From: Larix kaempferi | Lineage: Eukaryota > Streptophyta > Pinopsida > Pinales > Pinaceae | Direction: 5' to 3' | Length of the DNA stretch: 64,000 nucleotides | Assembly (NCBI GenBank): GCA_027924585.1 | Contig: BSBM01000106.1 | Location: forward strand, 40,315,501 to 40,379,500 | Part shown: piece after piece, positions 46,346-58,709 of the stretch | How positions within the stretch are numbered: position 1 is the stretch's first letter | Layout: every line of letters starts with the position of its first letter | Program-made: the position numbers and the translations under genes | The notes under the pieces: generated by a model | What the model saw: only the letters and a program-made list of their open reading frames with translations | Told to the model about the DNA's origin: nothing | The model's database searches: none

Positions 46346-47116
46346 GTAATTCCTTGACCACTTTCTCCACGTCATCCTTTTCAAGACACTTGAGAAAAAC
46401 TCCATCGAATTCTTTCTGAAATGTACTCCATTTATTATTCTATATGTCGCTAACTTCAATCGGACTACCCTTTTTTGCTTTGAACTCCAATGTTCTGGCA
46501 AATACCCATTTTGAAGATAATGAATTAGGTCTCTATACCAAGACTGTGGAGTGGTGAAAGTGGAACATACTTCAATCAAATTCATTTCTGATTCATGTTC
46601 CCAGCCCTGATCTTTATCAATTGGATTCTTAGTCAGCAATTTGCATAGTCCCTGACCTTTAATGATATTGGTTGGCTTAAATTCTAGGTCATATTCTTGG
46701 ACTGCAGTCACCCAATTTCCTCGTCTTTCTCCCAACTCCTTCTGAATAAAGAGAGACCTAACAACTAGATGAGGCATTACAAATTTTGTTCTATTTTTCA
46801 AAATATAAGGTCTGAACTGCTTTACTTCCTTGAAAACTGCATATGCTTGTTTATCAACAGCTGGGTAATTTAGTTCAGCTCCTTGTAACCCAGTGCTCAT
46901 AAAAGATATTGGGTATTCATCTCCTTGCTCTCTTTTCTGCGTGAGCGCTGCTGCAAGAGAAAAGTATGAAGCAAACGTGTATATAATAAAATCCTTGTCA
47001 AAATATGGACTTCTCAATAAGGGTGCATGAGCAATGGCATATTTTATATCTTTAAATGCATTACTCTCAATATAAGTCCATTTGAACTGCACACTTTGCT
47101 TCACCATTTGCTGCAA
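46346..47116 (-). pseudogene. Ty3-type RNase H of the giant-LTR element, catalytic Asp changed
   Basis: The frame 46289-47116 is open for 275 codons. It has FKDIKYAIAHAPLLRSPYF, TFASYFSLAAALTQK, NYPAVDKQAYAVFKEVKQFR and NWVTAVQEYDLEFKP. The first catalytic Asp of the usual DAS motif reads Phe (TFAS), and the central Glu reads as D-K-Q in AVDKQAYA, so this domain is probably inactive. Loss of the original RNase H is known in Tat elements that have a second RNase H. Confidence 0.8.
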
Positions 47117-47149
47117 AGGTTTTACAATCTATGCAAAATCTGGTACAAA

Positions 47150-48167
47150 CCTTTGCACACATTTTATCGTGCCCATAAATGATTACATAATTTTCTTATT
47201 ATGAGGCATGGGAATCTGATTTATAGATTGAATTGTTCTGGGGTCTATTGATATTCCCTTTTTAGAGATGATCATTACCTATCAGTTTTCCCTCAAGAAC
47301 AACAAAAATGCTTTTCTTAGGGTTCAGATACTTTCTGCAACGTTCAAAAATATGTTTCAAATGGAAAGCATGATCTTCCCTTTTCTTGGAAAAAATTGTT
47401 ACATCATCTAAATAAATGACAACACAGTGGCTAACCAAACCTCAGAATGTGATATCCATGGCCCTTTGAAATGTGGCTCCAACATTCATAAGGCCAAAAG
47501 GAATTCTCCTATAAGCGAATGTTCCCCATTTCGTGCGAAAGGTAGTCTTGAGCCTATCATTCTTGGCCACTAGCACTTGATTATAACCTGAGAATCCATC
47601 TAATAAGGAGAACATTTTTTATCCTGATACCATATGTAAAATTTGTTCCATGGGTGGGACCAGATAGTTTTCTTTGTCAGATGCCCTGTTCAAATTCTGA
47701 AAATCAACACATAGTCTGATTTCCCCTGATTTATTTCTTACAGGAACCAAGTTTTCCACCCAATCAGAATGTCTAACCTTGAAAATAATCTTACTATCCA
47801 ACAACTTCTTTAATTCTTTCTGTATTAATGGTTCAAGTGTAGGATGCATCTTTCGAAGCTGCCACTGAAATGGTTTTGCTCCATGTTTAATGGGTATCAC
47901 ATGCTAGATGATGCGAGTATCATAGGTTTTCAAATATTCATATGTCCATGCGAAAATATCTTTGTATTGTTGAAACAATTGAATAACCTTACATCTTTCA
48001 CCAGGTGAGCAACATTTTCCCAAATTGACATATTTGGGCTCTTGTTCCGTGCCTAAGTTTACCAAATCATATTGCATTGAGGAGCTATTTGTCTTGACAT
48101 TTGCAGGCTTTCTGAACTTGTGTTGTAAGTTAAATAATCCTTCAAGAGTTCGCACTCCTTTTGGCAT
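47150..48167 (-). pseudogene. Reverse transcriptase of the giant-LTR element, broken
   Basis: Minus-strand pieces: DIFAWTYEYLKTYD (47904-48167); HGAKPFQWQLRKMHPTLE, VRNKSGEIRLCVDFQNLNRA (47619-47900); the catalytic YLDD at 47403-47414 in CVVIYLDDVTIFSKK; and RKYLNPKKSIFVV near 47320. The order is that of Ty3/gypsy RT. Stops at 47619, 47900 and 47904 and a frame break before YLDD make it non-functional. Confidence 0.9.
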
Positions 48168-48349
48168 AAAATTGCCTTTGCTGGTACCCTCGCTTTGTAA
48201 TTCTAACTGGTGTTCATCTTCTTCAATGGTTGATTCTTTGAAGTTATCTTCATTTGTTAGAAAACTGATAATCTACTCGTCATCACCAAACACTCTCATA
48301 TTCGTAATTTTGTCAGGTACATATGGCCTAAAAAGCAATTCAATAGAAC

Positions 48350-48755
48350 ACTTGTTATTGGTTGGTACTAACTGCGAAGAAGAAACAACTAATAAATTAG
48401 CAGCGACGTTCTGTAATCTAAAGATGGCATTTATGTTGAAAGCATTAAAATTTGATATTAATTTCCATACTTCCGACTGATACCCTTTTAAGTGTGGAGA
48501 GACACAATGAATGGTGTTTCTTATTTGCCTGACAACTATTTCCGAGTCACCAAAAAATTTAAATTCTTAATCTTCAAATCAATGGCCCCTTTTAATCCTT
48601 GCGCTAAAGCTTCATATTTTGCATTATTATTTGTGCATTCAAATTCTAACCTACAAGAGAGAAAATGTATCTTCCCTTGAGAATCAACAAGAACACAACC
48701 AACTCCTTCTCCCTCTTGTGTTTTGGAGCCATCGAAGTATAAAACCCAAAATTTA
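48350..48755 (-). pseudogene. Second RNase H-like domain (aRNH type) between protease and RT
   Basis: The minus strand reads LYFDGSKTQEGEGVG, then FECTNNNAKYEALAQGLK, FFGDSEIVVRQI and FRLQNVAANLLVVSSS in one frame. FDGS, NAKYEAL and GDSEIVV carry the D, E and D of an archaeal/plant-type RNase H (PF13456 style). The last acidic position (usually ADxLA) reads Asn. A domain of this type marks the Tat branch of Ty3/gypsy. In Ogre and Retand it follows the original RNase H, whereas here it precedes RT. Confidence 0.8.
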
Positions 48756-49080
48756 TTATCTAACTCAACTATGTTAGTCGTACTATCTACATCAGTAACT
48801 AGTTATACTATGTTACAGTCAATATCGTCATCCCATGCAAATTGAAGGAGATCAGACTGTTTGTTTGAATCATGACCAACATCTTCAGCCTGATAATTCC
48901 CTAGCTCTAATTCCCCAAAGATGAGGATGAAAAATTAACTGGCTCATTTTTTTCTTCTAACTGAGTCACATTGTGTTTCATATGAGGTTCTCTTAATACC
49001 TTGATTTGATTTTTCTTATTCCGATAAAGAAACTATAGGTGAGACCAATCAGTTGCAAAATAACCATTCAACTTATTTGA
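48756..49080 (-). pseudogene. Linker between protease and second RNase H
   Basis: Polyprotein reading on the minus strand is interrupted by stops near 48910 and 49020-49080. No domain was recognised. Confidence 0.4.
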
Positions 49081-49332
49081 TCAATCCCTACTCAGTATTA
49101 ACCCATAAGCCTCTGGTATATCCACAACCATGATGTCGATAAATTGACAAACTCTAGGGTCTGCAGCTAATCTGATCAAGACATTTTTCATTTCCCCAAT
49201 GACTTTAACATCAGATTCTTCAAGTTTAATAATCCAAGAAGGGGATGAAGTGGGTTGTCCATTTATCTTCTTGCAAATAGATAGTGGCATAATGTTAGAT
49301 GAATCCCCAGAGTCTACCAAGCAATTATGCAC
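49081..49332 (-). pseudogene. Aspartic protease of the giant-LTR element
   Basis: The 83-codon frame reads HNCLVDSGDSSNIMPLSIC near its start, with DSG as catalytic triad, and ends EAYGLILSRD, the ILGRD/W-like second half. It would cut the polyprotein. A stop at 49081 separates it from the next domain. Confidence 0.8.
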
Positions 49333-50172
49333 ATTATAATTGAAGATTTCAAAAGTTACTAAAGGAAAGGGAGAGTTTGAGATTTTGATTTACCACCAAT
49401 ACTTGCTTCGTTAATTTCGGTATTTGACTCCACCCTTTCTGACTATTTATTAACTGAACTGCTTGTTTTTATGTCAAAAGCTTCCAACAATTTTTTCCTC
49501 TGTTGTGGGAGATTACATAATTCAAACAGGGATATAAATTTGCTTTAGTCTTCTTCATATATTCTACAATGTCATACCCTATATTGTGATTTTCTATAAC
49601 ATTTTTACCACTATCAGATTTGTTGATTGCAAGATTTACTTGTTTATTGCTTACAGGGTTAGTCTCCTTAATGATCCTAGAATTTGTTTTCGGTTGTGAC
49701 TAATTTAAACCATTATTCTTCTTAATATTTTCTTTGAATGCCTTCATTTTGGGTAGAGCTGTACTTTGTTCTTCTATTGGTCCCTTACTCTTGGTGGCAT
49801 AATCCACAAATGATATTTGCACTTCTTCCACCTTTTCTTCTTCATCCAAATCTAAAGCTGGTGCCCAATCCCATAATACCAAGGTAGTTTCTTCATTTGG
49901 TTCTTCCGGTTCATTAATTTTATCTTCTTCCTAGTCTTCCTGGTATATTAGTTGTGCATCTAATAATTGATCATTACCAGGGTCATCGAATTAATCCACT
50001 GGGGACAACTTTTCTCGGAATGATGTTCTTGATGAAACGTGCAAAAATGGTCCATGCCAACCTCGTTCAAATTGAAAACAACAGAATTATTTACTAGTGG
50101 TTGTGGTTGTGTGCTTTCTTCTTTTTTTCTTATAGAAGGGTTTAAATGGTTTTCTCCGTGAAGAACTAGCAC
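49333..50172 (-). pseudogene. gag C-terminal region with zinc-finger-like motif
   Basis: The 49960-50172 frame contains HFCTFHQEHHSEKSCPQW, a Cys-x2-His-x3-His-x4-Cys type knuckle-like motif near 50010-50060, in a different frame from the upstream gag. The 49700-49882 frame is acidic (DLDEEEKVEEVQ). Stops occur between the pieces. Confidence 0.6.
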
Positions 50173-50563
50173 CCTTTTCCTTTTCCAAGTCTACTATTTT
50201 GTTGGATAACTTTTGAACCATCTTGACTACATTTTCTAATTCATTTGCAGATTCTTCTTTAGGTCTGGTCAATATTAAAGGATTCTTACTAGTTGTGGGT
50301 TTTACTTCCAAATCCAAAGAATATTTGATAATACTATCTATGTCTGTCTTTACTTTCTTTGCTTCATCATAATTTTCAGCTAGAGTAGTTTTAACAGCTC
50401 TTTTGAAAAACATAGCTATGGATGGGAGAAGCGTTGTAGTGTAATATTCTACCAATACCTCTTCAGTAGATTTAGCTGCAGCGTTAAAACTATTCAAAAT
50501 CATAGTAAATATTTGATTAAACTCTTGAACTTTCTCTTTCTTTTCCATCCTCATAGACAACAA
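50087..50563 (-). pseudogene. gag middle region
   Basis: The 158-codon frame has KVQEFNQIFTMILNSF, a typical retrotransposon-gag segment, then a coiled-coil-like helix (ENVVKMVQKLSNKIVDLEK) and a basic tail (FKPFYKKKRRKH). It overlaps the zinc-finger frame by 86 bases in another frame, so a frameshift lies there. Confidence 0.7.
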
Positions 50564-50656
50564 TTATTTCATAAGAGAAGCCACAGTCTTTTGAGTACCA
50601 AACTTATTTACAAAAACCTTTTCAAAACTATCCCAATCTGCTATAGAATTATCTTG

Positions 50657-51358
50657 TTAGATAAAATACCAGGATGATGCTCTTGGATCAAAAGTGTAAG
50701 GGAACAATCTACACACTACATCCTCATGTTCCACATTTAAAAGGTTCAATGCCAAGTAAAAAAATTTCAGGTGATCTTCAACAGAGATCCCTTTCCCAGG
50801 GTTGAACTTAGGTAGTACTTGTTCTGGATGTTTAGGTAAATTGTGCAAAGGAGCAGCTAAGTTAAGTGGACATCTGGCTCTCCACACATGAGGTTTATTG
50901 GAATTGTGATCCATGTTAGCAATACGCCCAGAAGAATGTGGGGGTGTATGAGGTGGTGTGTGAGGTGGTGTGTAAGCATGTGTGTTTGTCCCTAGGGAAT
51001 TTGGCCTCAATTGATTAATGGGATCTAGTATCTCTTGCAATGATAGATTAACTAATTCTTCCAAAGATTCCACAAGCACAGAATCCCTAGTTTGTATTAC
51101 TTGTCTTCTCGGAGCTTGCCTTCTAGGCAATAAAGTCACCATTGTTAATCCACCAAGTTTCCTCACATATGATCTAGTATGTCTTTTGAAACTATATACT
51201 TCTGTGTCAGGGACTGCGTATAAAAGTTCAGTATGATAAGTTTTAGAATCTAACTTTTTTTGATGTTCAGTTTTAGGAATCAAATATTCTGGCTGGTTTA
51301 TATCCAATGGAGACCCAGAGAAATTTCCTCTTGAAAATGGACTTCCTCTTCCAGCCAT
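50657..51358 (-). pseudogene. gag N-terminal region
   Basis: A 233-codon frame starts MAGRGSPFSRGNFSG 31 bases after the LTR end. It contains a short Pro/His repeat (TPPHTPPHTPPH) and the gag-like EDHLKFFYLALNLLNVEHED and LFPYTFDPRASSWYF. A stop at 50657 ends it. ATG at 51358 fits a retrotransposon gag start closely behind the PBS. Confidence 0.8.
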
Positions 51359-51368
51359 GCACTGGTTT

Positions 51369-51389
51369 CCCTCCTTCTAGCGCCAAAAC
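51369..51389 (-). promoter_or_regulatory. Primer-binding site of the giant-LTR element
   Basis: The minus strand reads GTTTTGGCGCTAGAAGGAGG directly after the LTR end ATCAACA. The TGGCGC start is typical of Tat/Athila-type sites, which often use tRNA-Asp or tRNA-Arg; the exact tRNA was not determined. Confidence 0.65.
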
Positions 51390-52445
51390 TGTTGATTCCC
51401 AGAAAATCCTAGCATCGACAGTAGGGATTCTCCCCAGTGAATAATCCCAATTAGATCACTCATTGTTTGATTGGGGAATCCATCTGGTTAATGGTCCGGC
51501 TACCGTAGGTGTGTTTTTTTAGTTATGTACCAATTGCGGACCGACCCACCATTTATATTTTATGTTTAAGAGTATGAATATTCAAGTGCTTCCTAACTAA
51601 TGCATATAATTGACAGGTAGAAACCACACTAGCGATGTGTAGGTTCTTACCTCCCGTCTTAACGCTCCTACCTTATCAATTATCTAATCCTATTCTACAC
51701 TAAGCTAACCTATCCTTGCAAGGAGCGAGTTTAAGTAAGAGTAATGATCTAAAAATGCTCGTACAAATACAACAGATAATTGTTCAGACAAAGTGTTCAC
51801 ATTCACAACAGAAAAGATACCAAAGATAGCTTTAGTTTAAATTTAAGCAATTTATTACTTTGTTAACACATAAACATTTGCATAAAGAAACCATTCATCA
51901 CCATTTGAAGTAGTTCAAATAAATTTAGAACAATATCACAGTATGAGTTATGAATACAAGAGGAAATAGTTCCAATTTGTTATCCAACACATCCCACGTA
52001 AAAAAAATTGTACAAGATTTTCCCAGCAAACAGGTCCTTCTCATTAGCAGAAAATTAGTTCTCATACAACATGTATCCAGCCTCTATTATGCTAGAAAAA
52101 GTCCCTTCTACTAGTATCCCTCCCATATATTTATATTACAATAGAGTTTGTCCCTACATGACTGTTCATTTCGACTACCCCAACCTTTGGACTTCCCAAA
52201 ATTCGTCCTTATGCGTTTGCACAAAAATACAATTAATTACAAATTACAAATTAATTTTCTGGTGGGCCCTCCAAACTAGAAATGTAATTATCCCATAAGC
52301 ATGTCTCTTCAAATATGATATTACATTAGACAGGTTCTAATAATTTCAAAGACACCTCATGAAAAGATAAATCCTTTTCTACACTGGTTACTTCCTCAGC
52401 AGCAGATTTGTAGCTTTCTTCTAAGAAATAAGCATTGATAGTCGC

Positions 52446-54308
52446 CTACCCAATGTACTGGTTTAGGTCTTCTTTGTCCAACACATCCAATTTTCTAATA
52501 TACTCCATGGCTTCTCTCATTCTGTCCTTCAGCTCCAATAAACACCAACCTTTTGTGGGCAGCTCAGCCATATCTAGATTCAGTACAATGTGGCATTTCT
52601 CATGTATCTGATGAATTATTTTGTAGAACTCTTTACATTTTTCAATGGACCTAGGTACTTCTACACATATCCTCCTGGAATATTTCCTGCAAAACTCAAT
52701 GAGGGCTATATACAATTTAATTTCCGGAACCACCTTGTTCAGCAAGTGATTAGAGAAATTTGAATTTTTTTCCTTATAGTCCATCTTCTTTTTTATATTT
52801 TTAAAAAAGTTAACCAACTTCTTCCTTATTGACAAAGAATCTGCAGAAATCTCTTTCATTCTATCTATCATCTGCCTCATCTTGTAAAATTATTCAGTTA
52901 ATAACTCTTGTGTTCGACAGATTTGTTCCTGTATCTTACATGCATGTTCATGAAAATGAGTCATATCTTGATTTTTATTTTGTGTCAACTCGACCTGTTT
53001 TTCCAGATATTCTTTCTCCCTCACTAGCTCGTTCATCTGGGATTTCATGATTTCCACTTGTTGATTTGTTGTTATTTTCTTTCCCTCCAATTCATTTATA
53101 TGGGCGTAAAAATCACTTCTTTCACCCTCCATAATCACAAGCTGTACATTCAAAGCATCTTTCTCGTTCTCGAGATTATGATAATCAAACATTAATTTGT
53201 ATTTCTCACTTATTAGAGCATCATGCTTTCTTTTCAACTCTATTCCTTTACCTCTGGATTTTACCAAGTTGTCTTTCAGCTTTAGCGTCTTCTCCTTATT
53301 GCGCTCCAAGTCATTCATTAGCTTATCAACATTATCTGCAATTTCTTGTGCATCTTCTACATTCACTAATGCCATGAACTTGGGATCCTTATGGGTGCCT
53401 TCCATTATGGTATTCTCTTGGATGGTCACCACATCAGGCTGTGCTCCCATATTCAGTATTTTCTCTGATCTTCTGGTTATTTTATTCCATTTTGAGTCGA
53501 AGACTATCGTATCCAGCTTTTCCACCATGTGTTTCTTTGATGGGGTGAAAAGAGTAAGTCCGAGTTCTAAAAATGGGAGGTGCCCCCCTGTAAGTGTGAT
53601 TCCTGACACCCCTGGTGAATCTATATCCATGTCCTGGAGATTTGGACCTCCATCTTGGGATTCTTCCTCTTCCACAGCTTTCTTGAGCATGTCTTCTTCT
53701 TCTCTTTGTCTTTCCAATTCTGTTGCTTCTTGCCCTTCTTTCTCTTTTCTTTCCTATTCTTTTTTTCTTTTATTTTCTTCTTCCTCAACCTATAGCCTTT
53801 CTACTTCTTCCCTTTTCTTTCTTTCTACTTTCATTGTCTGTACTATTTTGGCTTCTTCTCTTTGCTTTTGAAATTCAACCTTCTTAGTAGTATTAGCAAC
53901 ATGACTAGGGCTCGCGCCACTTTTTTGAACAAAACGTTTATTTAACTCACTCATATTGCTTTCTTTCTGATACACCTCCTCATCCTTAAGGAAATGGTCT
54001 AAGTATTCAAAATGAATTTTGCATGACGCACAATGATGGGTGACCTTTTGCAAACTGTCATTCCTCACGAACATTCTTTCCCCAAAATGGAAAGCTTCTA
54101 AGTATTTTATGAAATATTATGCACCTTTCACCTTAGGGAATTTGTATGCCCCAATGAAAAATGGCAATGGTGGGTAAGAGGCCTTCTTATGTTCATTCAA
54201 AAAATTACCTACCCCGTTAATGAAAACCTTCCTTACTATCTCTTTGTGTACTACAAAATCAGTCACATACTTCGGCATTAGAGATGGGGATTTGGTGCCC
54301 CCATACAT
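52446..54308 (-). pseudogene. LTR-encoded ORF, right copy, C-terminal part
   Basis: Better preserved than the left copy: 144 open codons (52446-52880) follow 275 open codons (52890-53717), and the upstream part is read in 53790-54074 and 54117-54308. The middle has ELERQREEEDMLKKAVEEEE and heptad-like NELEGKKITTNQQVEIMKSQ; much of it is likely coiled coil. The end has EFCRKYSRRICVEVPRSIEK. Stops fall at different points than in the left copy, which shows that the ancestral frame was continuous. Function unknown. Confidence 0.65.
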
Positions 54309-54324
54309 CCTGACATAAGTGCCC

Positions 54325-54899
54325 TATTGAAATATTGTAACTTCAAAGAATATTCTATTTGTACTTTATTATTATTCATCCGGAGATGTTTTATTCTTCC
54401 ATCGGGATGTTATTATTATGTAAATTCATTGAGGTAAATCCTCCCATGTAAGTCGAGGCAATAGATCCCCTAAGTGTCATTTGTAATGGGGTGTTTAAGT
54501 CCCCTAGAAGGGTCGGCCCAGTCAACATTAAGTTGAGTGGTTAAGTTGTTGGGGCCGACCTAGTTAGAATTAAAAGTCAAGTGAAGTAAAGTATAAATAG
54601 AGGAGTTGTGTCCCTCATTTAACACACACTCACTCACTTGTGAACTCGCATAGGAGAGAGAGAGATATACAATGGAGGAGAAGGAGCTCTTGTTTGGGGA
54701 ATTCATCTGTGTACTTGTTGATCATCTATATTGAGGAATTTTTGCTGGGTTTTCTACCCCATGAGGGTTTCGCAGGATAAATCTGTGTCTTTTGTGTTTA
54801 TGTTGTGCTTGTTGTTCTTTCAGTGATACTGTATATGCTATTGTTGTGAAATTGAATGTAATACTGATGTTATCTATCTTAGCATATTGAATCTTAACA
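54325..54899 (+). mobile_element. 5' LTR of the copia element
   Basis: It begins TATTGAAATATTG (TG changed to TA) and ends CTTAACA. TATAAATAG lies at 54592-54600. Confidence 0.93.
54592..54600 (+). promoter_or_regulatory. TATA box of the copia LTR
   Basis: TATAAATAG occurs at the same place in both LTRs (also 60555-60563), followed about 60 bp on by a GAGAGAGA run in the R/U5 side. Confidence 0.75.
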
Positions 54900-54912
54900 T
54901 GGTTTCAGAGCT
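54900..54912 (+). promoter_or_regulatory. Primer-binding site of the copia element
   Basis: TGGTTTCAGAGCT directly follows the LTR and differs from the initiator-Met site by one base. Confidence 0.85.
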
Positions 54913-57480
54913 ATCCTGAAGGAAGGCAATGTATGGCACTTACGACACTTGTTTCACTTGCAACAATTTGAAAGTTAGGGTTTTGTATAGCAAAACCTAG
55001 TCATCATGGAACTTTCGCTATAAATAAATTTTGGCGAAGTTTCAAGATCTGAAACTTGGACAGGCTGAAGATGAAATTTTCCTGTACCTTGTGTCTAATT
55101 TTAAGCTTCATATTCGTTTTACTTTCTGAGATATAATCCGTACAAGTTAGGGTTTCTGCCTATTCCAGAATGAAGCCCTAAACAGGTGACCTAGGTAAAA
55201 AGGTCATATCTCGGACTAAGAAGCTCCAAATGGAATTATGTAAAATGTGATAGTTAGGGCACAGACTGTAGTTTCACAAGTCCGAGTTTCAGAGGCCGAA
55301 GTTGAAACAGTGACACGTGGTGCTCCGTACAAGTTCTCTATGTTGTTTCATCCCTTAAATAGGTCATGTTGGGAAACTGATCATATCTCTCTGAGGGAGA
55401 ATCCAATGAAGCTCAAACCTGTGGGGTTGGAAATATGACAGGTCAGGCTACCAAAGGCCAAAGTTTCAAACCCTACAGATCCTAAATTTCAAATATACAC
55501 CAGAAACAATACGGAACATCTGAAATGGATCAGCAAAGGAAATCAAAGAAGAGGAGGAAAAAGCTCTCACTTAGGGTTTTCAGTTTTTTAGGTATGGAAG
55601 GACCTGATACAATGTTGGAGACACCTGATGAAACATTGGAAACTTTTAATATAAATTTGGAATCGATTCATCATATATATTAATCTTCCATCAAAATGTT
55701 GTGGGATGAAGGAGATTGAAAATTAGGGTTTCCAAGTAAGAAGAAACCCTAGCAAAGTTGGGAGACTCATAGGTCAGCAATGAAGGAGGTTTAAATGGCA
55801 CTGATATTCTATCATCCTAGAACCATGAACCTATATAAGATATTTACAAGTGATCTACCTTGGATGATTATGGTTTTACCCTTATAGAAAAAGACTACAA
55901 GCAATCTCGACAGGTATGACTTGAGGAGATGCATGTATGTTTTGAAATTTGTTTCATTTATTTGATGATTAAGTTCCTGGTATGTGTGTCTTCATATTAT
56001 TGAGGTTAGTACAATCATGATTAGTTTTAGATTGTTTTATCACCTGAGTAAAAGTATGAATGCATGTGACTTATAGAAGACATTCATTGATTAGGGTTGT
56101 GACACTTATGATTGTACTAATGCACTTGTGGTGTTGTATGAGGATGATGTTGTCTGCTAACATGAAAGGTACATCAAGAAAGACAAATCAAGGATGGATA
56201 GAAGTTCAAAGAAATATAATCATGATTGTATCATAAAGGGAAAAATAGAGATCAAGAGGGAGGCAACCACACAAACATAAAAGATAAGTATTTGAGTTGT
56301 TATTTGAATTACTTGTTGAATCTTTGAATAGTTAATGATATTGCTCGTAATAGTTGTATGCATATTTGTATTCCTAGAATATATCATGCATAGTGTAAGC
56401 ATTCATATAGCATTGAACAATATACTATTAATATGCATATGATGGGTAAGTTGGACAAACATTCCATTGTTGCTTGTCTAGAATGAAACCTCTTTGCTAA
56501 CATGTTGGGAGTTGTGCACGCTCTTGATAGTATGTTCTGGTAGAGATGGAAGGCATCTAGATAGCCAATGTATGCATACAAGATATGGAAAAGTGTTGTG
56601 CCAAAGTATTGGTTAAGATAGTTTCATAACTATGTGAATCATATCAGTATGCATAATAGGTTATCATTGAAATGTCAACATGATTTGATGATTATGAAGT
56701 GTTACTAATCATGTAATTAAATTTGATTTGTAGGAAAGATCATGTACTATGATCAAAATAAGGATGATGATGTTAGAAAAACAGGATCACAGAGCAATAA
56801 CAATAAACAGAAATGCAAATATAATCACACATACACATTACAAGAGAGACACATATATATCATGGTTCACCCAACTTGGGCTACATCCACACTGAAGTTG
56901 CCAGTCCTTATTATTATTATGTCCAACAAAGTGAAGGGATACAACCTACAACACAACCGCTGCACTTCCTCTTCACTGTCTCATAGTCTCTCTTTTGATC
57001 TCAGAGATCTTTACAATGCATAAAACCTAATACATCAACCCTAGATGTGTTACAATGTCTTTTTTTTATAAGGGATATACAATGGGAAAATACCACGGGT
57101 AACCCAAAACCATGGGCCCATAAAACAACACCAAAAATTTCCTTCGAGGGCGCTGCCCCTGGACCCCCCAGCTGGGGGTTATAACCCCCACACCCCCCCC
57201 ATTGGGGTGAGTGTATAGTCCTTTTTACATATCATATAAAGCTGGGGTACAAACATGGCTGAATAATAATATCTCTGAATCTGGAGATCAGGCTCCACAA
57301 CCAACAGATGAACACCTGTTCCAAGGAACAAGTGATGGATGTTCAACAAGAAGAATTACAAATCAAACGTACTATAGAAGTACAAAGGAAGGCTCGTGTC
57401 TATAGGATTCTCTTGGAAAGAGGGAGAGGATCATGATGAGATGTTTGATCCAAGTGGATAGACACACTTCCAGAGATAGA
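54913..57480 (+). mobile_element. Copia 5' internal region without recognisable gag, protease or integrase
   Basis: This 2.57-kb stretch should hold gag, protease and integrase but shows only short frames on both strands. At 57060-57210 it becomes G/C-rich with C-runs, similar in style to 3540-3760. It probably suffered large deletions or replacement by other DNA. No target duplication of an internal insertion was found. Confidence 0.5.
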
Positions 57481-57488
57481 TTACACCC

Positions 57489-58036
57489 ATGGATGACAAG
57501 ACCGTTCTCTTGAATGGTGTAATAGAAGAAGAAGTGCATATCGAGCAAACTCCCAAGATTTGATAGAGAATCACATGATTGAAGAAGGCTTTGTACGGGT
57601 TCAACAGGTACCCAGGATCAATAGTCATTTGATGAGCTTGATGATCACCACAAGTGATGCAGATTTCAGCCTTTGCTACAAGGTTGAATAGGGTTCCTAT
57701 ATACAAATGACATGCTTCTATTAGATGGAAGCAAGAACGAACTCACCATAGAGTTCAAGTGATCTTGAGGCTCATATCAGTAGACCCATCTGACGGGAGA
57801 TGGCACAGATAGATATGCAAAAGATCACTCAATGCAGAGTGTGCATGACATTCAATCACAAAGGGAGGACAATACTCAAATGTAGAAGGATCCACTTCAG
57901 AGGGAGTAGATCTCAGAGTTAAAGAATCTTGGCATAATTCTTGTGGTTGAGATCAGATGAGATTTGTTTTTAGCCAAGGAAAATGTGAAGTAGAGATTTG
58001 GGATGATGGACAGTGGTTTCCATAGTTTACAGGTAG
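57489..58036 (+). pseudogene. Copia reverse transcriptase remnant
   Basis: A 24-codon stretch at 57489-57560, MDDKTVLLNGVIEEEVHIEQ, is the conserved FLNG-x-x-EEEVYIEQP part of copia RT. In the following frames SLMITTSDAD (near 57630-57660) matches the LGFxxSDAD motif. The remainder, including the catalytic YVDD, is too decayed to read. Confidence 0.75.
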
Positions 58037-58690
58037 ATGACTGCTTCGTTGATGTATTTAACGAATACCAGGCTAGATATATGCTTTGTTGTGAACACCC
58101 TGAGTCAGTATCTAGTTGAGCCTAGATGTGTTCACCTAGTAGTTGCAAAGCATGTGATAAGGTACCTGAGAGGTACGATAGACTTTGGTATATACTATGT
58201 TGGAAAACATGACTTCAGACTGTATGGTTATATAGATGCAGATTGGGATGGAAGTGTCTCATACAAAAAGAGCACATCAGGTGGATGTTATTGTTTGGGA
58301 TCTGCTATGATCTCATGGTTTAGCAGGAAGCAGTCCAGTGTGGTTCTCAGTTACAGCTAAAGCAGAATATATAGGAGCTTGCTCTGCTAGTTATGAAGCC
58401 ATATGGCTTCAAAATCTGTTGTTAGGACTATTTGACTTAGAGATGGACTCCACTGTGATCCTGTGTGACAACCAAAGTTGTATCAAGATGACGGAGAATC
58501 CAGTGTTCCATTATAAGTCAAAGCACATAGAGATATGGTATTTCTATATACGGGATATGGTGCAGAAAGGAGCTAGAGTATGTGAGTAATGATGAGCAAG
58601 TTTCTAATGTATTGACCAAACCTCTGTCTTGAGTAAAGTTTGAGTATTTGAGAGACAAGCTTGGTGTAGTTCAGAAGGACCCTCCTCTAA
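58037..58690 (+). pseudogene. Copia RT end and RNase H, one frameshift
   Basis: The first frame (58037-58360) reads ASLMYLTNTRLDICFVVN, HLVVAKHVIRYLRGT and YIDADWDGSVSYKKSTSG. The frame shifts in the former LSTAEAEY motif near 58353 and continues (58338-58589) as AKAEYIGACSASYEAIWLQ, ILCDNQSCIKMTENPVFH and KSKHIEIWYFYIRDMVQKG. After another shift it ends VLTKPLS and RDKLGVV near 58610-58665. This is the typical order of a plant Ty1/copia RNase H, with its acidic residues D, E and D still visible. Confidence 0.9.
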
Positions 58691-58698
58691 AGGGGGAG
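58689..58698 (+). promoter_or_regulatory. First polypurine tract of the copia element
   Basis: AAAGGGGGAG follows the end of RNase H by about 25 bp, where the 3' LTR would normally start, but the LTR is 1.59 kb farther on. Confidence 0.6.
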
Positions 58699-58709
58699 TG
58701 ATATGGTCG

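Noticed and set aside
57060-57210. C-rich block as a possible plastid or rDNA insertion
   Set aside because: No plastid gene or rRNA sequence is visible; similar C-runs at 3540-3760 suggest a plant repeat instead.
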